A stretch of DNA of 64,000 bases from Dendrolimus kikuchii (GCA_019925095.2 CM034397.1:2626001-2690000), one strand, 5' to 3'. Positions 52,357 through 63,711 are shown, numbered from the stretch's first letter. Program-made: numbers and translations. Notes: generated by a model not told the origin, from the sequence alone.

Positions 52357-53787
52357 TTATAGTGTTACATATTGTTCTTCTTCATTTAATTGCAGAAATT
52401 TTCTAACTATCCTACATGTATTGAGTATTGCTGCTTTTTGTAATGAGATGTAAATGTGTTTAGGTAGACCAAGTATTTCGAGCCGTAAGGATAAATCTTT
52501 TGCTATAACCCCGGTGGTGGAAACTACTATTGGGACTATTGTATCTTTATGCATATTCCAGAGTCTCTTGACTTCTTCCTGTAATTCTGTATATTTACGT
52601 ATTTTTTCAGTGATAGTGGATTGGATGTTGTGTGTATTCGGTATGGCTATATCTATTAAGTATGTGTGTTTATTTTCTTTGTCTATAAGTGTTATATCTG
52701 GTCTATTGTTGTGTACAGTATGGTCAGTGAGTATAGTACGGTCATAGTAAAGCTTGTGCGTGGTATTTTCTAGTACTGTAGGGGGTTTGTACTTATGGTA
52801 TGGTGTGTAAGGCTCTTTATTAAGTTTGTGTTTCAATGCTAGTTTTTGATGTATTATATTAGCCAGTTGATTATGCCGATGAGTGTAATCATTCTGTGTT
52901 AGTATGATACATGCTCCAGTTATATGTTGTATTGTTTCTGGTTTGTTGTGACATTTCCTGCATAAATCATTTGAAACACTTCGGTCCTTGATAATAAATT
53001 TTCTGTAATTCTTGGTGGCTATAATTTGATCTTGTATTGCACTTATAAAACCCTCTGTTTCAGGAAATAGGCCCGCTGAGTAGAGCCATTTATTAGATAC
53101 TTCTTTATCTATGTGTTGCTGATCTAGGTCTTTAAGATGTCTTCCATGTAGCTCTTTTTGTTTCCATGTATTATATTTTTCTTTGTTGTAGTCCGATGTG
53201 TTTATTGCATCTACGTAATTGTCAGATAAATGTAACGGAGAATATTCTTTGTCGACTTCACAAATAGCAGCATGTAGAGAACTGGACATTTTCTTTTTCA
53301 TAAAAAATGATTTTAGTTTACTTACTTGTTTTTTGTGAAGGAAGCTTATATCGATTAATCCTCTTCCCCCTTCTTTTCTTTTTATGGTAAGCCTTTCTTT
53401 TGATGATTTGGGATGATGAAATCTAAATTGCGTTAAAAGTGTTCTTATTTTAATTTCGAATTTCTGTAAATCTGTCTTAGACCATTTAATTATACCAAAA
53501 GAGTATGTGAGGACTGGTATGGCATATGTATTTATAGCTTTAAATAAGTTTTTACTCGACAAATATGATTTGCTCAGCTTGTATATTCTGTTTATGACTT
53601 CTTTTCTCAGTTGTTCTTTAATTTTACTATGATCAATAAGTCTATTTTGTGCATATCCTAAGTACTTATATACTTCTTGTTCTTTCATTGCTAATATTTC
53701 TTCAGTTTCATTTATAATATAATTACCATCTTCATTCTTTCCTTTTCGTATATTTAACCTGCGACACTTGTCTAACCCAAAATCCAT
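52357..53787 (-). pseudogene. R4/Dong-like ORF, C-terminal part with endonuclease
   Basis: Continues the protein after the frameshift for 476 codons: RT thumb region, a CRKC...HITGAC zinc motif (CX2CX8HX4C) at about 52920-52975, then the restriction-like endonuclease signature RPDI...YLIDIAIP (PD...D) at about 52640-52700, and a conserved tail (LQKAAILNTCRIVRKFL). Stop at 52357. This C-terminal nuclease distinguishes R2/R4-group LINEs from those with an N-terminal APE nuclease. The frame itself is undamaged. Confidence 0.8.
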
Positions 53788-53831
53788 CCTGATGTCTTGT
53801 GAAAAAGTCTTAGTTATGTCAAGTAAAGCTG

Positions 53832-56468
53832 TTATATTTCTGTTACTGTCAGAGTAAAGTTTAAGGTCATGTAGAGTAAGTGGGTAATTTGTGATAGATT
53901 ACATCTATTTAACTGAATGTCAAAACCTAGTTGAGATCTATTTAGTTCTTGTGACAATGGGTTTAAAGCTAGACAAAACCAGAGAGGACTTAATGAATCT
54001 CCTTGAAATATACCTCGTTTGACAGCAATTTCTCTGGTTGTGATACAAATCGAGTCGGTATGTAAACGAAGGGAAGTTTTCCAATTATTCATTATAGTTT
54101 TAAGAAAATTTATAATTGCAGGATTAATTTTATATATTTCTAATACTTGGGTCAACCATGAATGTGGGACACTGTCAAAAGCCTTTTTGTAATCTATGTA
54201 TGAGATGTATAAGTCTTGTTTATTTTTCTGAGCATATTTTAAAGCGATGGAGTCTATAGTTAGTTGTTCTTTACAACCCATATGAAAACGTCTACATCCC
54301 TTCTGTTCTTCAGAAAGAATATTATTGCAATCTATATGACTATTTATCTTATTTGCTATACAAGCGGTAATAATTTTATATAATGTGGGAAGACAAGTTA
54401 TTGGGCGGAAATGGGATGGATCTACTGAATTATTAATTTTTGGTAACATAAATGTAAGACCTTTTGTTAGAAATTCTGGTAGTGTGTCAGTCCCTTTAAT
54501 GATTTCGGATATCTGCTTTGTTAATACTTCTTGCAAGCTAACTAGCTTTTTAAACCAATAGTTATGTATGCCATCTGCACCCGAGGCTTTCCAATTTTGT
54601 GTTTTATTTATAACAGTTTGCAATTCTTCAATATCTATATTATCGAAGTCCATTTCTTTTACCTTTTTCATTCTTTCTATTTCGTTCTGTATCCACTCAG
54701 CCCTATAATTATGTTCAATTTCTTGCGACCATATGTTTGACCAAAACTCTGTGAGACTGTTTTCTGAAGGAGAATTTTTTACTATATTAGAAACTTTTAA
54801 TTTTCTATAAAAAAGTTTTTCATTTACACTAAATAATTTATTGTTTTCACTTCTTGTTTCTGCCTTTTTGTACCTTTGTATCCTATTAGTTTTTACTGCT
54901 AACTTTTGCTTAAGTGTATCTAAGAAATCATCTACAGTTCTGTTTATGTTTTCATGCCTATTGTGACACAATGTTCTTTCTATAATTTTTTGGACTTTAT
55001 TAACTAATTTTCTACTTCTATTTCCATTTTTATACTGATACAATCTATATTTTCTAAGATTTTCAATATGGTTTTGTAATCTTTCTTGCCATTTAGGTTT
55101 ATTATATGTACGCGGTGTATTGGGTGTGTTTATTTTTATTTTGAAATATTCTAAGATTGTTATCGCAGTACAGTATATTAAAGTGTGTGTTTTTGTAATG
55201 TTGTCTAGTGAGGAAATTTTGTTTGACAATATTGATCTGTTAAATACTGTGATAATTTCGATAAGTTTCTTAGAAGGACGAATTTTAGGCAAACGGGGTC
55301 TTTTCATGGGATCTATGACAGAGTATTTTTCAATATTTTCATCAAGTTTATTTAGTAGTATCCGTTCTATATTTATATCGTTAAAATTGTTATTTGGTTG
55401 ATATGATGTATTATAAGTTTGTGTCAAAGTTAAGCCTGCAGCAGAAGGTAGAAATTCTGGGGTTGATAGAAATGAAGATGTAAATTCGGTGTTTTCTGTA
55501 TATATATCTTGTGTAATTACGTCATCATTTACTGTGCATGTGTTAATATTTAGGATTTGGGTTTCAACCTCTTCTTTTATTTGCAGTAGTCGGTCTTCTC
55601 TAATCATTTTGTTATTTACTATTGCTCTTCGTTGGTCTGAGATTCGTTGTTCCGTAAGATGATCTAGATGAGGAAACTTTTGAATAAACTTCTCATGTAA
55701 TTGTTTTCGGTATGCTGCAAAATTTGTTTCTAAGTTTGTAATCTCATAGTATATCCTCATTATTTCTTCATTTATTGCAGTTGTCCATCTCATTCTTTGT
55801 TTTGCATTTTTATGAATAGGTTGTTGTGTAAAGTTGTTTTGGGTGTTCGCGTGTTCTACTTGAGTTGTTGACTGGGTGCATTGAATAGGTGTACCTATAT
55901 TATTCAGTTGACTCCGTACTTCTTCATAAATTTGTTCTATTTTATGTGATGCTATTAAGTTTCTCCTTACTATTGCCCGTCTTTGGTCTCCAACTCTTTG
56001 TCGGCTTACTTCCATATGGGGAAAGCGTTCTAAAAACTTTAGATGCAAGGGTTCTAAGTAGGATGTTAAATCTGTTTCAAGAAATGTCAGCTGTAGATAG
56101 GTACGCAATATGAAATCGTTCATTTCATTGGACCACTTTTTTCGCGTACGGGTTTGGTCCTTAGTGGGCACAGGAAAATTGACTGAAATAGTCTCCTGTG
56201 CAACATCTTCGGACACAGTGTAAGGTGATGTGGATGTTGTACTAGAAGAAACTATGGGATGAAACGAATTAGTAGTAACGGAAGAAGTAATATCAAATTC
56301 TAATTGTTGGCTAATTTCAGACGTAGCATATTTGTTGAGGGGAGCCCGCCTGCTTAGCCCCCCGTCGCCGATGGTCCGCATGCTGCTACATCCAGCATCG
56401 GCTCCAGATGTGCCCCGGCGTCCTCCGGGTAGCGGCCGCAAATTATATCTCTTATTAACCATTTTCAT
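53832..56468 (-). pseudogene. R4/Dong-like ORF, N-terminal and RT part
   Basis: I start at the ATG at 56468 (MKMVNKRYNLRPLPGG). The frame formally opens at 56738, but those codons belong to the upstream retroposon. Two related blocks of about 65 residues (RKKWSNEMNDFI...QRRAIV at about 109-173, RMRWTTAINEEI...QRRAIV at about 223-290) look like Myb/trihelix-type DNA-binding repeats. The RT has WKASGADGIHNYWFKKL (about 629), motif A YIDYKKAFDSVPHSW (about 756) and motif B GIFQGDSLSPLWF (about 822). The frame fails near 53869, at the YxDD box, so the catalytic motif is destroyed. Confidence 0.8.
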
Positions 56469-56629
56469 AAAATTTGATTGAGTTTGGTATCGTTTGTTCA
56501 GGAAGGGTGTATTGTATATAAAATATTGGTCAAGGTAGTATCGACATATCGTTAAGTCCCTTCTTCCTATAAGCCCCCCCACCACATCAAGGTGATCCCT
56601 TGGGGGGGTAATTATTATTATTATTATTA

Positions 56630-56820
56630 AGGGAGACTGGAACCTGGTCACTAATGCCGGAACACAACTCAAGATTGTTATGGCGGCATACTTTAGACCA
56701 GGGGTGGCAGCCGTCCAGTCGGGCGAATGCCCGACCACCTGGCTGTGGGTTGTTCTGTCGCCTCTTACAACAGGCCGTCCGGCCGCAGGGAATTGTATTC
56801 TTTCTCCGTTCCTGCACGGA
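56630..56820 (-). mobile_element. A-tailed retroposon (family L), A-end missing
   Basis: The only copy here that keeps the CCTGCACGGA end but lacks the A-rich end. It stops at CTTAAGGG next to the TTA repeat that borders the R4/Dong-like LINE. Confidence 0.72.
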
Positions 56821-56834
56821 TAAAATATTGGACA

Positions 56835-57230
56835 AGTACATTAACAAACTGCCCTTAAAACTTCAAGTTAAAACTTTGTTGCGATTCGTTTTGCCACTTG
56901 TCCGTTGAAGTTTCACTTGTACTATGTGTCCCAGCACACATTTGGATTTTTCGCAGGTTTACTGCAAATTATGATTTGGTTAGGTTACGTACATTTTAAT
57001 CAATGCATTTTTTATTTCAATATATTTTATTTTATCAAACAAAAAGACTGAATTCGATCCGGAACCAAAAAACGCATCCATAGTCTACTCTAAAATTATG
57101 CCAACTCTCACCATGTCCAGTCTAAATTTATGCTGCTCCTCCACGCGGCCGTAACGCTTTTTCGTGACAGAAAAATCCTAAGACCCCGTCTATATAGAAA
57201 TTTCACTTCAAAAACTTCTAAGAAGACCTT
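56835..57230 (-). mobile_element. Unclassified element, partner of 45200-45700
   Basis: Shares about 400 bp with 45200-45700 in the opposite orientation (TTCAAGTTAAAACTTTGTTG ... CTATATAGAAATTTCACTTC). It lacks the second foldback arm. Confidence 0.6.
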
Positions 57231-57300
57231 ATGATGAAGTAGCATCAGAATTCACAACTTCTTAGAGATTTCTAGTTTTATCCGTCTCCCAATAATCACA

Positions 57301-57541
57301 TCTTATATCTTATACTAATATATAAAGCTGAAGAGTTTGTTTGTTGGAACGCGCTAATCTCAGGAACTGTTGGTCTGATTAAAAAAAAAATCAGTGTTGG
57401 ATAGCCCATTTATCGAGGAAGGCTATAGGCTATATATCATCACGCTAAGACCAATACGAGCGGAGCACCAATGAAGAATGTTTCAAAATCGGGAGGCCTT
57501 CAAAACAAATTTCACGCGAACGACGTCGCGGGCACAGCTAG
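57301..57541 (+). mobile_element. Helitron H1, complete ends, uninterrupted
   Basis: A^TCTTATATCTTATACTAATA start; CGACGTCGCGGGCACAGCTAG^T end. 241 bp. Confidence 0.78.
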
Positions 57542-57815
57542 TACGAAATAATCACTATACAGTCCTTTAATAGATCTACCTGCCAGACTCATTTTGGTCC
57601 CTTCCGTTTTTTTCGTAACAATTTTTTACCACAGATACGTAACCGCTATTATTTTGTCATAAAGTTGTATCGCAAGAGATTGTATAATAGTATCCAGGAG
57701 TGTTTTTTAAAGTCCTAGTTGTTTTCAGATAGATTTTCATCTAAATATCAGCGTTTCAGCATTTCACTTCAGTAAAATGAAGATACCTACCGTCTTTTAA
57801 CCTATTATTATACAC
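57542..57815. other. No gene recognised
   Basis: AT-rich spacer. Confidence 0.4.
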
Positions 57816-58025
57816 TAGCTGATGCTCGAGACTTCGTCCGCGTGGTGCGGTTTTTTTAACTATCCCACGGGAACTCTTTAGTTTCGGGATAAAAAGTATC
57901 TTATATATTGATCAGGGATATAAGCTACCACCATACAAAATTTCATTTCAATCGGTCCAGTCGTTTCGGAGATTAGCCGGTACAAACAGACACACAGAGA
58001 AACAAAAAAAATTAAACAAATCTAA
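57816..58025 (-). mobile_element. Helitron-like, CTAG end
   Basis: On minus it ends CGCGGACGAAGTCTCGAGCA, then TCAGCTAG^T. The body has the ATCGGTCCAGTCGTTTCGGAG wording. Start tentative. Confidence 0.55.
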
Positions 58026-58149
58026 ATTACTTCTATTTCACTTCTTACATCCCCCTGGCTCGGTTTTTAGCATTTTTTTTTAATTGTACAGAAATTCGAC
58101 CTCTACAGTTTTATTATATATATAAGTATAGATATAGATTACATAGATT

Positions 58150-58440
58150 CTGTTGTCAAAGACTATACTTCTATAATCACAGATTTCGCGAAGGCTACAC
58201 TGTTAATTTGACTTTAACAATAAACAAAAGAGTATATATGCGTGTGTGTGTCAAATACTTGGTAGTGTGTGTAATGTTTTTATTATTGATTTAATGTATT
58301 TTTATGCATAAATTAAATAAAAATATTACCATTCTGAACTCCTCTTCTATATAAACTATAAGTGTACGAAATTTCATACTCCTACGTCTGCGCAATTTAC
58401 GTAAAAGAGGGTACAAAGTTTTCACTGTGTTTTTTCTTCA
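58150..58440 (-). mobile_element. Helitron R3, partial, uninterrupted middle
   Basis: Covers the R3 body without the insertions seen at 2521-3943. Both termini are worn. Confidence 0.65.
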
Positions 58441-58559
58441 TATATAAATATTATTTTTGATAAAATTTTCAACGGAAACTAAAACTAATTAAAAAATATA
58501 GTTAAAAACTAAAAATAAACTAAGTTAATAGTACAAATAATAAAATTAAAGTAATAAAA

Positions 58560-58735
58560 TTAGTGTAATAAATCGCTGCCGGATGGGAGCGTGCCCAGAA
58601 GGCTGGCTGCATTGCCGCGCTGTATGGCGATGCTTATTCGTTGGGCGAAATATGCGTCAGCCTTCTGGTCACGGGTGGTATCAAAGAGTTTCTTGCTTTC
58701 TATAAAGTAACTCTTTGCCGATGGACACCACGGAG
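58560..58735 (-). pseudogene. LINE C-terminal fragment (RGNAASLLGTLP)
   Basis: The minus strand from about 58735 encodes WCPSAKSYFIESKKLFD, then TRDQKADAYFAQRISIAIQR and GNAASLLGTLPSGSDLLH, with stop at 58560-58562. Better preserved than its relatives at 9018-9310 and 41560-41838. Less than 60 codons remain, no RT. Confidence 0.7.
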
Positions 58736-59492
58736 CTAATGCTTCAACTTCAAACAGAAATTATACAAAGCAAAAATATTTAACACCTTCCTAAGGTTCC
58801 ATATTTGCGCCGTTTGAGAGCTTCGACTTTTGTGGCAGCATATTGTTACATACCGACAAAGAAATGTGCACACCTGGCTGTCGTAAAACGCAGTTATTAC
58901 CTTTCCTGCATTCGGAGTTCTTTTGTTTACTTCGTGTTTAAAATTTGCAATTAAGAAAAACATCCTATTGCTATCGTACTTGTTTTATGGCTGTCATTAG
59001 TGCCGAACTAATCCTTATTGTTTTTGTTTTCGACTTTGCTGGCCGTTCTCAGGTGTGCAAATTACATTTTCTTGGAAGAAATCAGCCCACGCAATCGATT
59101 GTGTATTTAGTTACTATAAAACAATGCCCGAACGGAGGGATGGGGCAGTCGAGCGAGGATTACGATACGAGTAAGACGTACATTCGACAAGCGATATGGT
59201 GACGGACTTTGCGCGTGTTATTGAATAGTGCAGTTTGTACTAGTAGTTATATCTAGTTATATTTGCACCTATGTTATACGTGTTTGTATAGTTCTAATAA
59301 ATTCTATAATAATTCCAACGGCATTTTAATCTCTAGTCCCACACTCTTAACAATATTATATCGAGCTTTTACCGCCATTTTATCGTAAGTGACATTTGAA
59401 CCCAAGTTTATATTTTGTTGCAAAAGGTATTTTAAACTATTATAATATAAATGTATATATTAAAATATGTGTATATTAAAATATTATAATTC
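58736..59492. other. No gene recognised (about 750 bp)
   Basis: An 85-codon plus frame at 58945-59202 has a hydrophobic stretch (VISAELILIVFVFDFAG) but nothing else that marks a gene. Confidence 0.35.
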
Positions 59493-59536
59493 TTGCGCGA
59501 AAGAATAACAAACATCCATGTTATTCTTTCGCGCAA
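59493..59536. repeat. Perfect 18-bp inverted repeat
   Basis: TTGCGCGAAAGAATAACA (59493-59510) and its complement (59519-59536), 8-nt loop. Confidence 0.9.
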
Positions 59537-60281
59537 AAACTACTGAACAGATTCTGAAGAAACTTTACAGCAATTATAACTGATTAGTGAAATTTAAACA
59601 GGCAATTGGCATGTTAAGCACTTACACCGTTTGGAAATTCGCCAGTTAAGTGTTGAATATAAGATTTTTAACAATAAACTAAATCGATTTTAAAAGGCTA
59701 TAAGCTGTAAAGCCGAAATGAAGACATCAAAAGTATATACTAGTATTTTTTTATGTTTTTCTTCGCACCGACTTTACGATGCAGAAAATATATTATTTTT
59801 CATTTTAGTCACTTTTGAAGTTGGTAGATTTTTTAAATATTTTCGAATTGTCATTAATGCAACCACTTGAATAGCTTTACAATCAGCTTTTTTAAAAAGG
59901 TTTTTAAATACAAGCTTTTAACATCCTGGATATCATGTAGCCGCAGAGTGCTAATCAAGACAAGTAAAACGAGCCCAAACACGACGGGTCTGTCTTGTTT
60001 AGTACAGGAGTTCCTATGGCCACCTTCCGACTCCATCATCAGATCAGCTCCATGATACCATATTATTGCATTGTCACGCGATATACATACGCGTGCAAAA
60101 TTTCGGCTCAATCGGAAACCGGGAAGTTAATCAAATTTAACTTGCAAGATTCCACCCGAACTTACATACATACATACATAGGTACATACATTGCAAGTTA
60201 AACAAAAGCTTGTAACACGTTGTACCTTAATTTAATATTAGAAAGAAAGAAAAAGATTTATTTAGAACTACAATCTAAAAC
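59537..60281. other. No gene; a dispersed repeat at about 59980-60150
   Basis: 59980-60150 (CCACCTTCCGACTCCATCAT ... GGCTCAATCGG) has wording common in lepidopteran repeats. No family named. Confidence 0.35.
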
Positions 60282-60592
60282 TAAGGAAGGAATGCTCCGG
60301 TGGTTCGGGCATGTGGAAAGAATGCATGATAAAAGAATGACTAAACAGATACACAATGCAAAAGTGGATGGATGCAGAAGTCGTGGAAGGCCACGACACA
60401 CCTTACATTTTCAAATTGATCGTGTACTAGCAGAAGGTTATGTCAGGAGCCTTAAGAACAGACGAGCGTGCATGACAAGAGCTATGAATGTCAAAGAAGC
60501 AAGTGAGGTGTGTAAGAATAAGCCTGAATGGCGCTCTGTTCTTCGTGCCTACCCCGCAAGGGAACTGGCGTGAAGTTATGTATGTATGTATG
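60282..60592 (+). mobile_element. (ATGT)-tailed LINE, 5'-truncated copy L
   Basis: Frame 60220-60573 ends YPARELA. TACAATCTAAAAC (60269-60281) and TACAATGTAAAAC (60593-60605) are a 13-bp duplication with one change. Confidence 0.82.
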
Positions 60593-60788
60593 TACAATGT
60601 AAAACCACTTAAACTATTTAAATAAAAACAATTCGTAAATGTAATCCTAAATTGATCTCAGCTCAGCAAAATTCTGGTTGAGATGACCAGCGCTGATCTT
60701 CCGTTTGGACCATGGGTGGTATACATGGACACAGGCATATAAGACAAAGACACGAAAAAAAAATACCATAACAATATTAAGTAACTTT

Positions 60789-61010
60789 GCCAGGTGGTAG
60801 GGTTTTTTCTCGACTGGATGGCGACCACCCCTGGTCTAGAGTATGCCGCCATACCAACCTTGTGTCGTGTTCCGGCATTAGTGACCAGGTTCCCGTCTCC
60901 CTTAAGAAAGCAGCAACGTATTTGTAGCACCTTTGTTGTTGCAAATTTCCATAGGCGATTGTAACCGCTTTCCTTCAAGTGGGCCGTCTACCTGTCTGCT
61001 GAACTCCTGC
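60789..61010 (+). mobile_element. A-tailed retroposon (family L), 5'-truncated
   Basis: GCCAGGTGGTAGGGTTTTTT to GAACTCCTGCCATAAAAAAA. Confidence 0.7.
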
Positions 61011-61019
61011 CATAAAAAA

Positions 61020-61225
61020 AAACCAAATATACGAGGGTTGCTTTCGATTTCTCTGAGATCCACTCATCAGATCCTAATTTGACGATGTGACTACTTCAGG
61101 ACTCTTTCGAGTAAAATAAACCTTTGTAAAATCGGTTCACAATTGACGGAGAAATCGCGTAACAAATATCCAAAAAAAATATACAGTCTAATTGAGACTC
61201 CTTTTGGAAGTCGGTTAAGAATAAG
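61020..61225. repeat. Dispersed repeat ending GGAAGTCGGTTAA
   Basis: GAGGGTTGCTTTCGATTTCT ... CTCCTTTTGGAAGTCGGTTA, a pattern I recall from lepidopteran repeats. Single copy here. Confidence 0.35.
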
Positions 61226-62074
61226 CCCCGAAGACGAAGATGGAATTCAAGATTCACACCTAGTTATATTATCATTTATGTCACTTTACATTACAAAAAA
61301 CTAGCCTAAGAACAGAAAGGGTTGACAAGTGACAAATGTTCCAAAGATTATTTAGCGATCAAGATAATGCTTGCTTTGGTGTTTTTGGCTTTATAATAGG
61401 GTTAAAGGACCGTTAGCTCACACCTTTATAACCTTGTTAGAGAAATAAAAAAAACTGCATTTGGGGACTTCCATCAGGAACGAAGTTCTTTGCGTTAAAA
61501 CGAAAAATATGAATTTATTGAAAAAAATATAATAATTATATATATAAAATTATATAAAAACATGTGCACGTGCAGCGACAGCGCCCAAAAGCGGCCCAAT
61601 AAGGGTGCGGTTATAAGACGTTCTAATTTCAAAAAAAGAAAAATATAAAAATAAAGTAGAACTTTATGCTACCTTGTAGCAAGATATGCGTTACTTTCAC
61701 TAAGAGATTCTCTTAAAGCGGACGCTTTAGCTCCCAAGCATCCAATATTTATATTAATTTTAAAATCACAAAAGGACAATTCAATTTTATTTATTAGTAT
61801 AAACACAGAAAAAGAACACTATTTGGTATTTTAGAAAATCATTGCAGAATTGGCCATCTACATTTTGTTAATGTAACTTCGATGATGTTTACTAATATTA
61901 GATACTAGATGGCATTTTATACAGTACAGTTTCATTGCTATCAAAATAGATGGCGCTAATCCCTGAATCAATGTCGATAGGATTTAAAATAAATTAATTT
62001 GAGTAAACTGCCATTTGCTTTTTACGATGTCAAATTAAAAGTGATAGTTTAAATGTGTTTCTGAAAGTTAGTCT
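61226..62074. other. AT-rich, no gene (about 850 bp)
   Basis: No supported ORF or repeat. Confidence 0.4.
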
Positions 62075-62190
62075 TGTACATGCTCTGAAACGGCCCAGCA
62101 GATTTCTATGAAAATTTTAAGGGATTGTTATAGGAATTTTATTCTAAAATCCGTTTGTTTTGCTCCGCGCAAAAACACGGGAACAGCTAA
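62075..62190 (+). mobile_element. Helitron-like 3' fragment
   Basis: CTCTGAAACGGCCCAGCAGA ... ACGGGAACAGCTAA^T, a CTRR-type end. Confidence 0.45.
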
Positions 62191-62235
62191 TCTGAAATAT
62201 TGACATCTAGTCCTCGTTCACGATAGCTTAACCAG

Positions 62236-62391
62236 CAGGGTTGCCAAATTCTAAAAATTAACATCACGTAATCTTAAATATAAATTATTACAAAATGTAA
62301 AATATTTTCAATTTTTGTTGGGATTATCGCGATTTTAGGTGTTTTCAATTCTAGGTTTAGGTGTTAATATTATTGATTGTTGGTAACCCTG
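62236..62391. mobile_element. Possible MITE, CAGGGTTGCCAA ends
   Basis: CAGGGTTGCCAA (62236) pairs with TTGGTAACCCTG (to 62391), one mismatch. No matching 8-bp flanks. Confidence 0.4.
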
Positions 62392-62753
62392 CACGTCAAT
62401 GTATCATGAACGTGGAATAGTGCCAAGTAGCGATTTGATACCGTACAAAATATAATATTTATGCTTATTTATTTATTTTTATTATTTTATGTGCATGTAA
62501 GGCTTTGTCTTCACGGACGTATATAGACGTTTGATCAAAAATCTTTTAATAAATTATAAAATCAACATCGAAGGGCGTATATATGAATTGAAAGGTTTGT
62601 TACATAAAATGTATATATTTGTATCTGACATAAAGTAGTCTGAATAAAAGAAATAATGTAATGTATTATTAGTATTTATTAAAAAAATATATCAAACAAT
62701 ATAAAAACCATAAAACTTGGAAATAATTTCAAACTGATTTTTTAAAATTAAAA
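62392..62753. other. AT-rich, nothing recognised
   Basis: No gene. Confidence 0.4.
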
Positions 62754-62801
62754 CTAAGTTTCACTGAAGAACGTACTTTAAGGTACTTCAGTGAAACTTA
62801 G
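62754..62801. repeat. Perfect 16-bp inverted repeat
   Basis: CTAAGTTTCACTGAAG (62754-62769) and its complement (62786-62801), 16-nt centre. Confidence 0.9.
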
Positions 62802-63101
62802 TCTCAATAAAAACTGAAATTTGAATTATATAGACAAAATAATTAAAATTGTATACTTACTTAAAACAAATAAATGTTTGTTACGCAATTTTTTCTCCAC
62901 ACATTTGTGAAATTAGAAGTTAATACTATTACAACAATAGTCTGCTACAAGTTTCAGGAAGATGGGATCTTCTAACTGGCCCACGCCAACCTAAATGCAA
63001 AGCTCCGATATATATACCTTGCAAGGTTGCGTAGTAAGATTGATGTCGCCATAAAGTTTAGCGTGTTTAGCCCTTCACGCGACATCGCGTGTTGGTGTTA
63101 C

Positions 63102-63119
63102 TCACGCGATATCGCGTGA
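63102..63119. repeat. 18-bp perfect palindrome TCACGCGATATCGCGTGA
   Basis: Preceded at 63076-63090 by the related TCACGCGACATCGCGTG, so two palindromes lie in tandem. No function assigned. Confidence 0.85.
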
Positions 63120-63134
63120 TATTACATCCAAAGC

Positions 63135-63175
63135 GGATTGGCGGGTATGACGACATCGCTTATCTCGATGTGCAG
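63135..63175 (-). repeat. SINE family A fragment
   Basis: GGCGGGTATGACGACATCGC...ATCTCGATGTGCAG matches 27340-27405. Confidence 0.5.
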
Positions 63176-63513
63176 AATTATTATATTTAGCTATTATCAT
63201 TGGCAAATATTAAGAATACCTATAATAAATTCTATTATCCTGCATAATAACAAAGTAGAAGGAATTATAGTATTATTGGCACCGCAGTACAATGATTAGT
63301 ATTTTTTAATTCAATGATTATTTTATAGCCATACAATGATAATAATAAAATAATTTTGTTGGTATTACATAAAAATGAAACAATAAAGAGACTTTTTTAA
63401 CTTGACTTATATAAATTGACAGGGTGGCAATCATTGGGTGTGTTGCCAACAATTTTATAGTTTACCCTATACATAGATACTATAAAACTTATTTTGAGCA
63501 CAATCATAGATAA
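63176..63513. other. AT-rich, nothing recognised
   Basis: No gene. Confidence 0.4.
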
Positions 63514-63653
63514 TATTTTCTTAAGTTTTCGCGACTTGTATACATAATAAAACTACGTTTTAACGGTTTTAAGCGCGGTAATTTTATTTGATTTTGGTTT
63601 TTCCGACGTTTATAAAATTACCGCGCTCAAAACCGTTAAAACGTAGTTTTATT
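63514..63653. mobile_element. Penelope-like tip, snap-back copy (e)
   Basis: Starts AATATTTTCTTAAGTTTTCG, then AATAAAACTACGTTTTAACG...TTTTAT, a 25-nt spacer, and the same arm inverted (ATAAAATTACCGCGCTCAAA...TTTTATTA). Only tips remain. Confidence 0.65.
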
Positions 63654-63711
63654 ACAATCATACACAACAATTATACATTTTCCATTTATAATTAATATTA
63701 TAATAGAAGAA

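Larger units (their letters stand above)
52226..56629 (-). mobile_element. R4/Dong-like LINE between TTA repeats
   Basis: About 4.4 kb, with TTA runs at 52229-52240 and 56610-56629 on either side. Dong elements of Bombyx insert into TAA repeats, which fits. It encodes an N-terminal DNA-binding region, RT and a C-terminal restriction-like endonuclease, split by one frameshift. The 5' side abuts a family L retroposon cut exactly at its CTTAAGGG site; the 3' side abuts a Penelope insertion. Confidence 0.8.

Noticed and set aside
56469..56738. N-terminal extension of the R4/Dong-like ORF
   Set aside because: The first about 90 codons lie in an A-tailed retroposon and the TTA repeat (IIIII run). 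They are read-through of adjacent DNA.
58945..59202. 85-codon ORF with a hydrophobic stretch
   Set aside because: No signal-peptide layout, no conservation evidence and ordinary AT-rich context.
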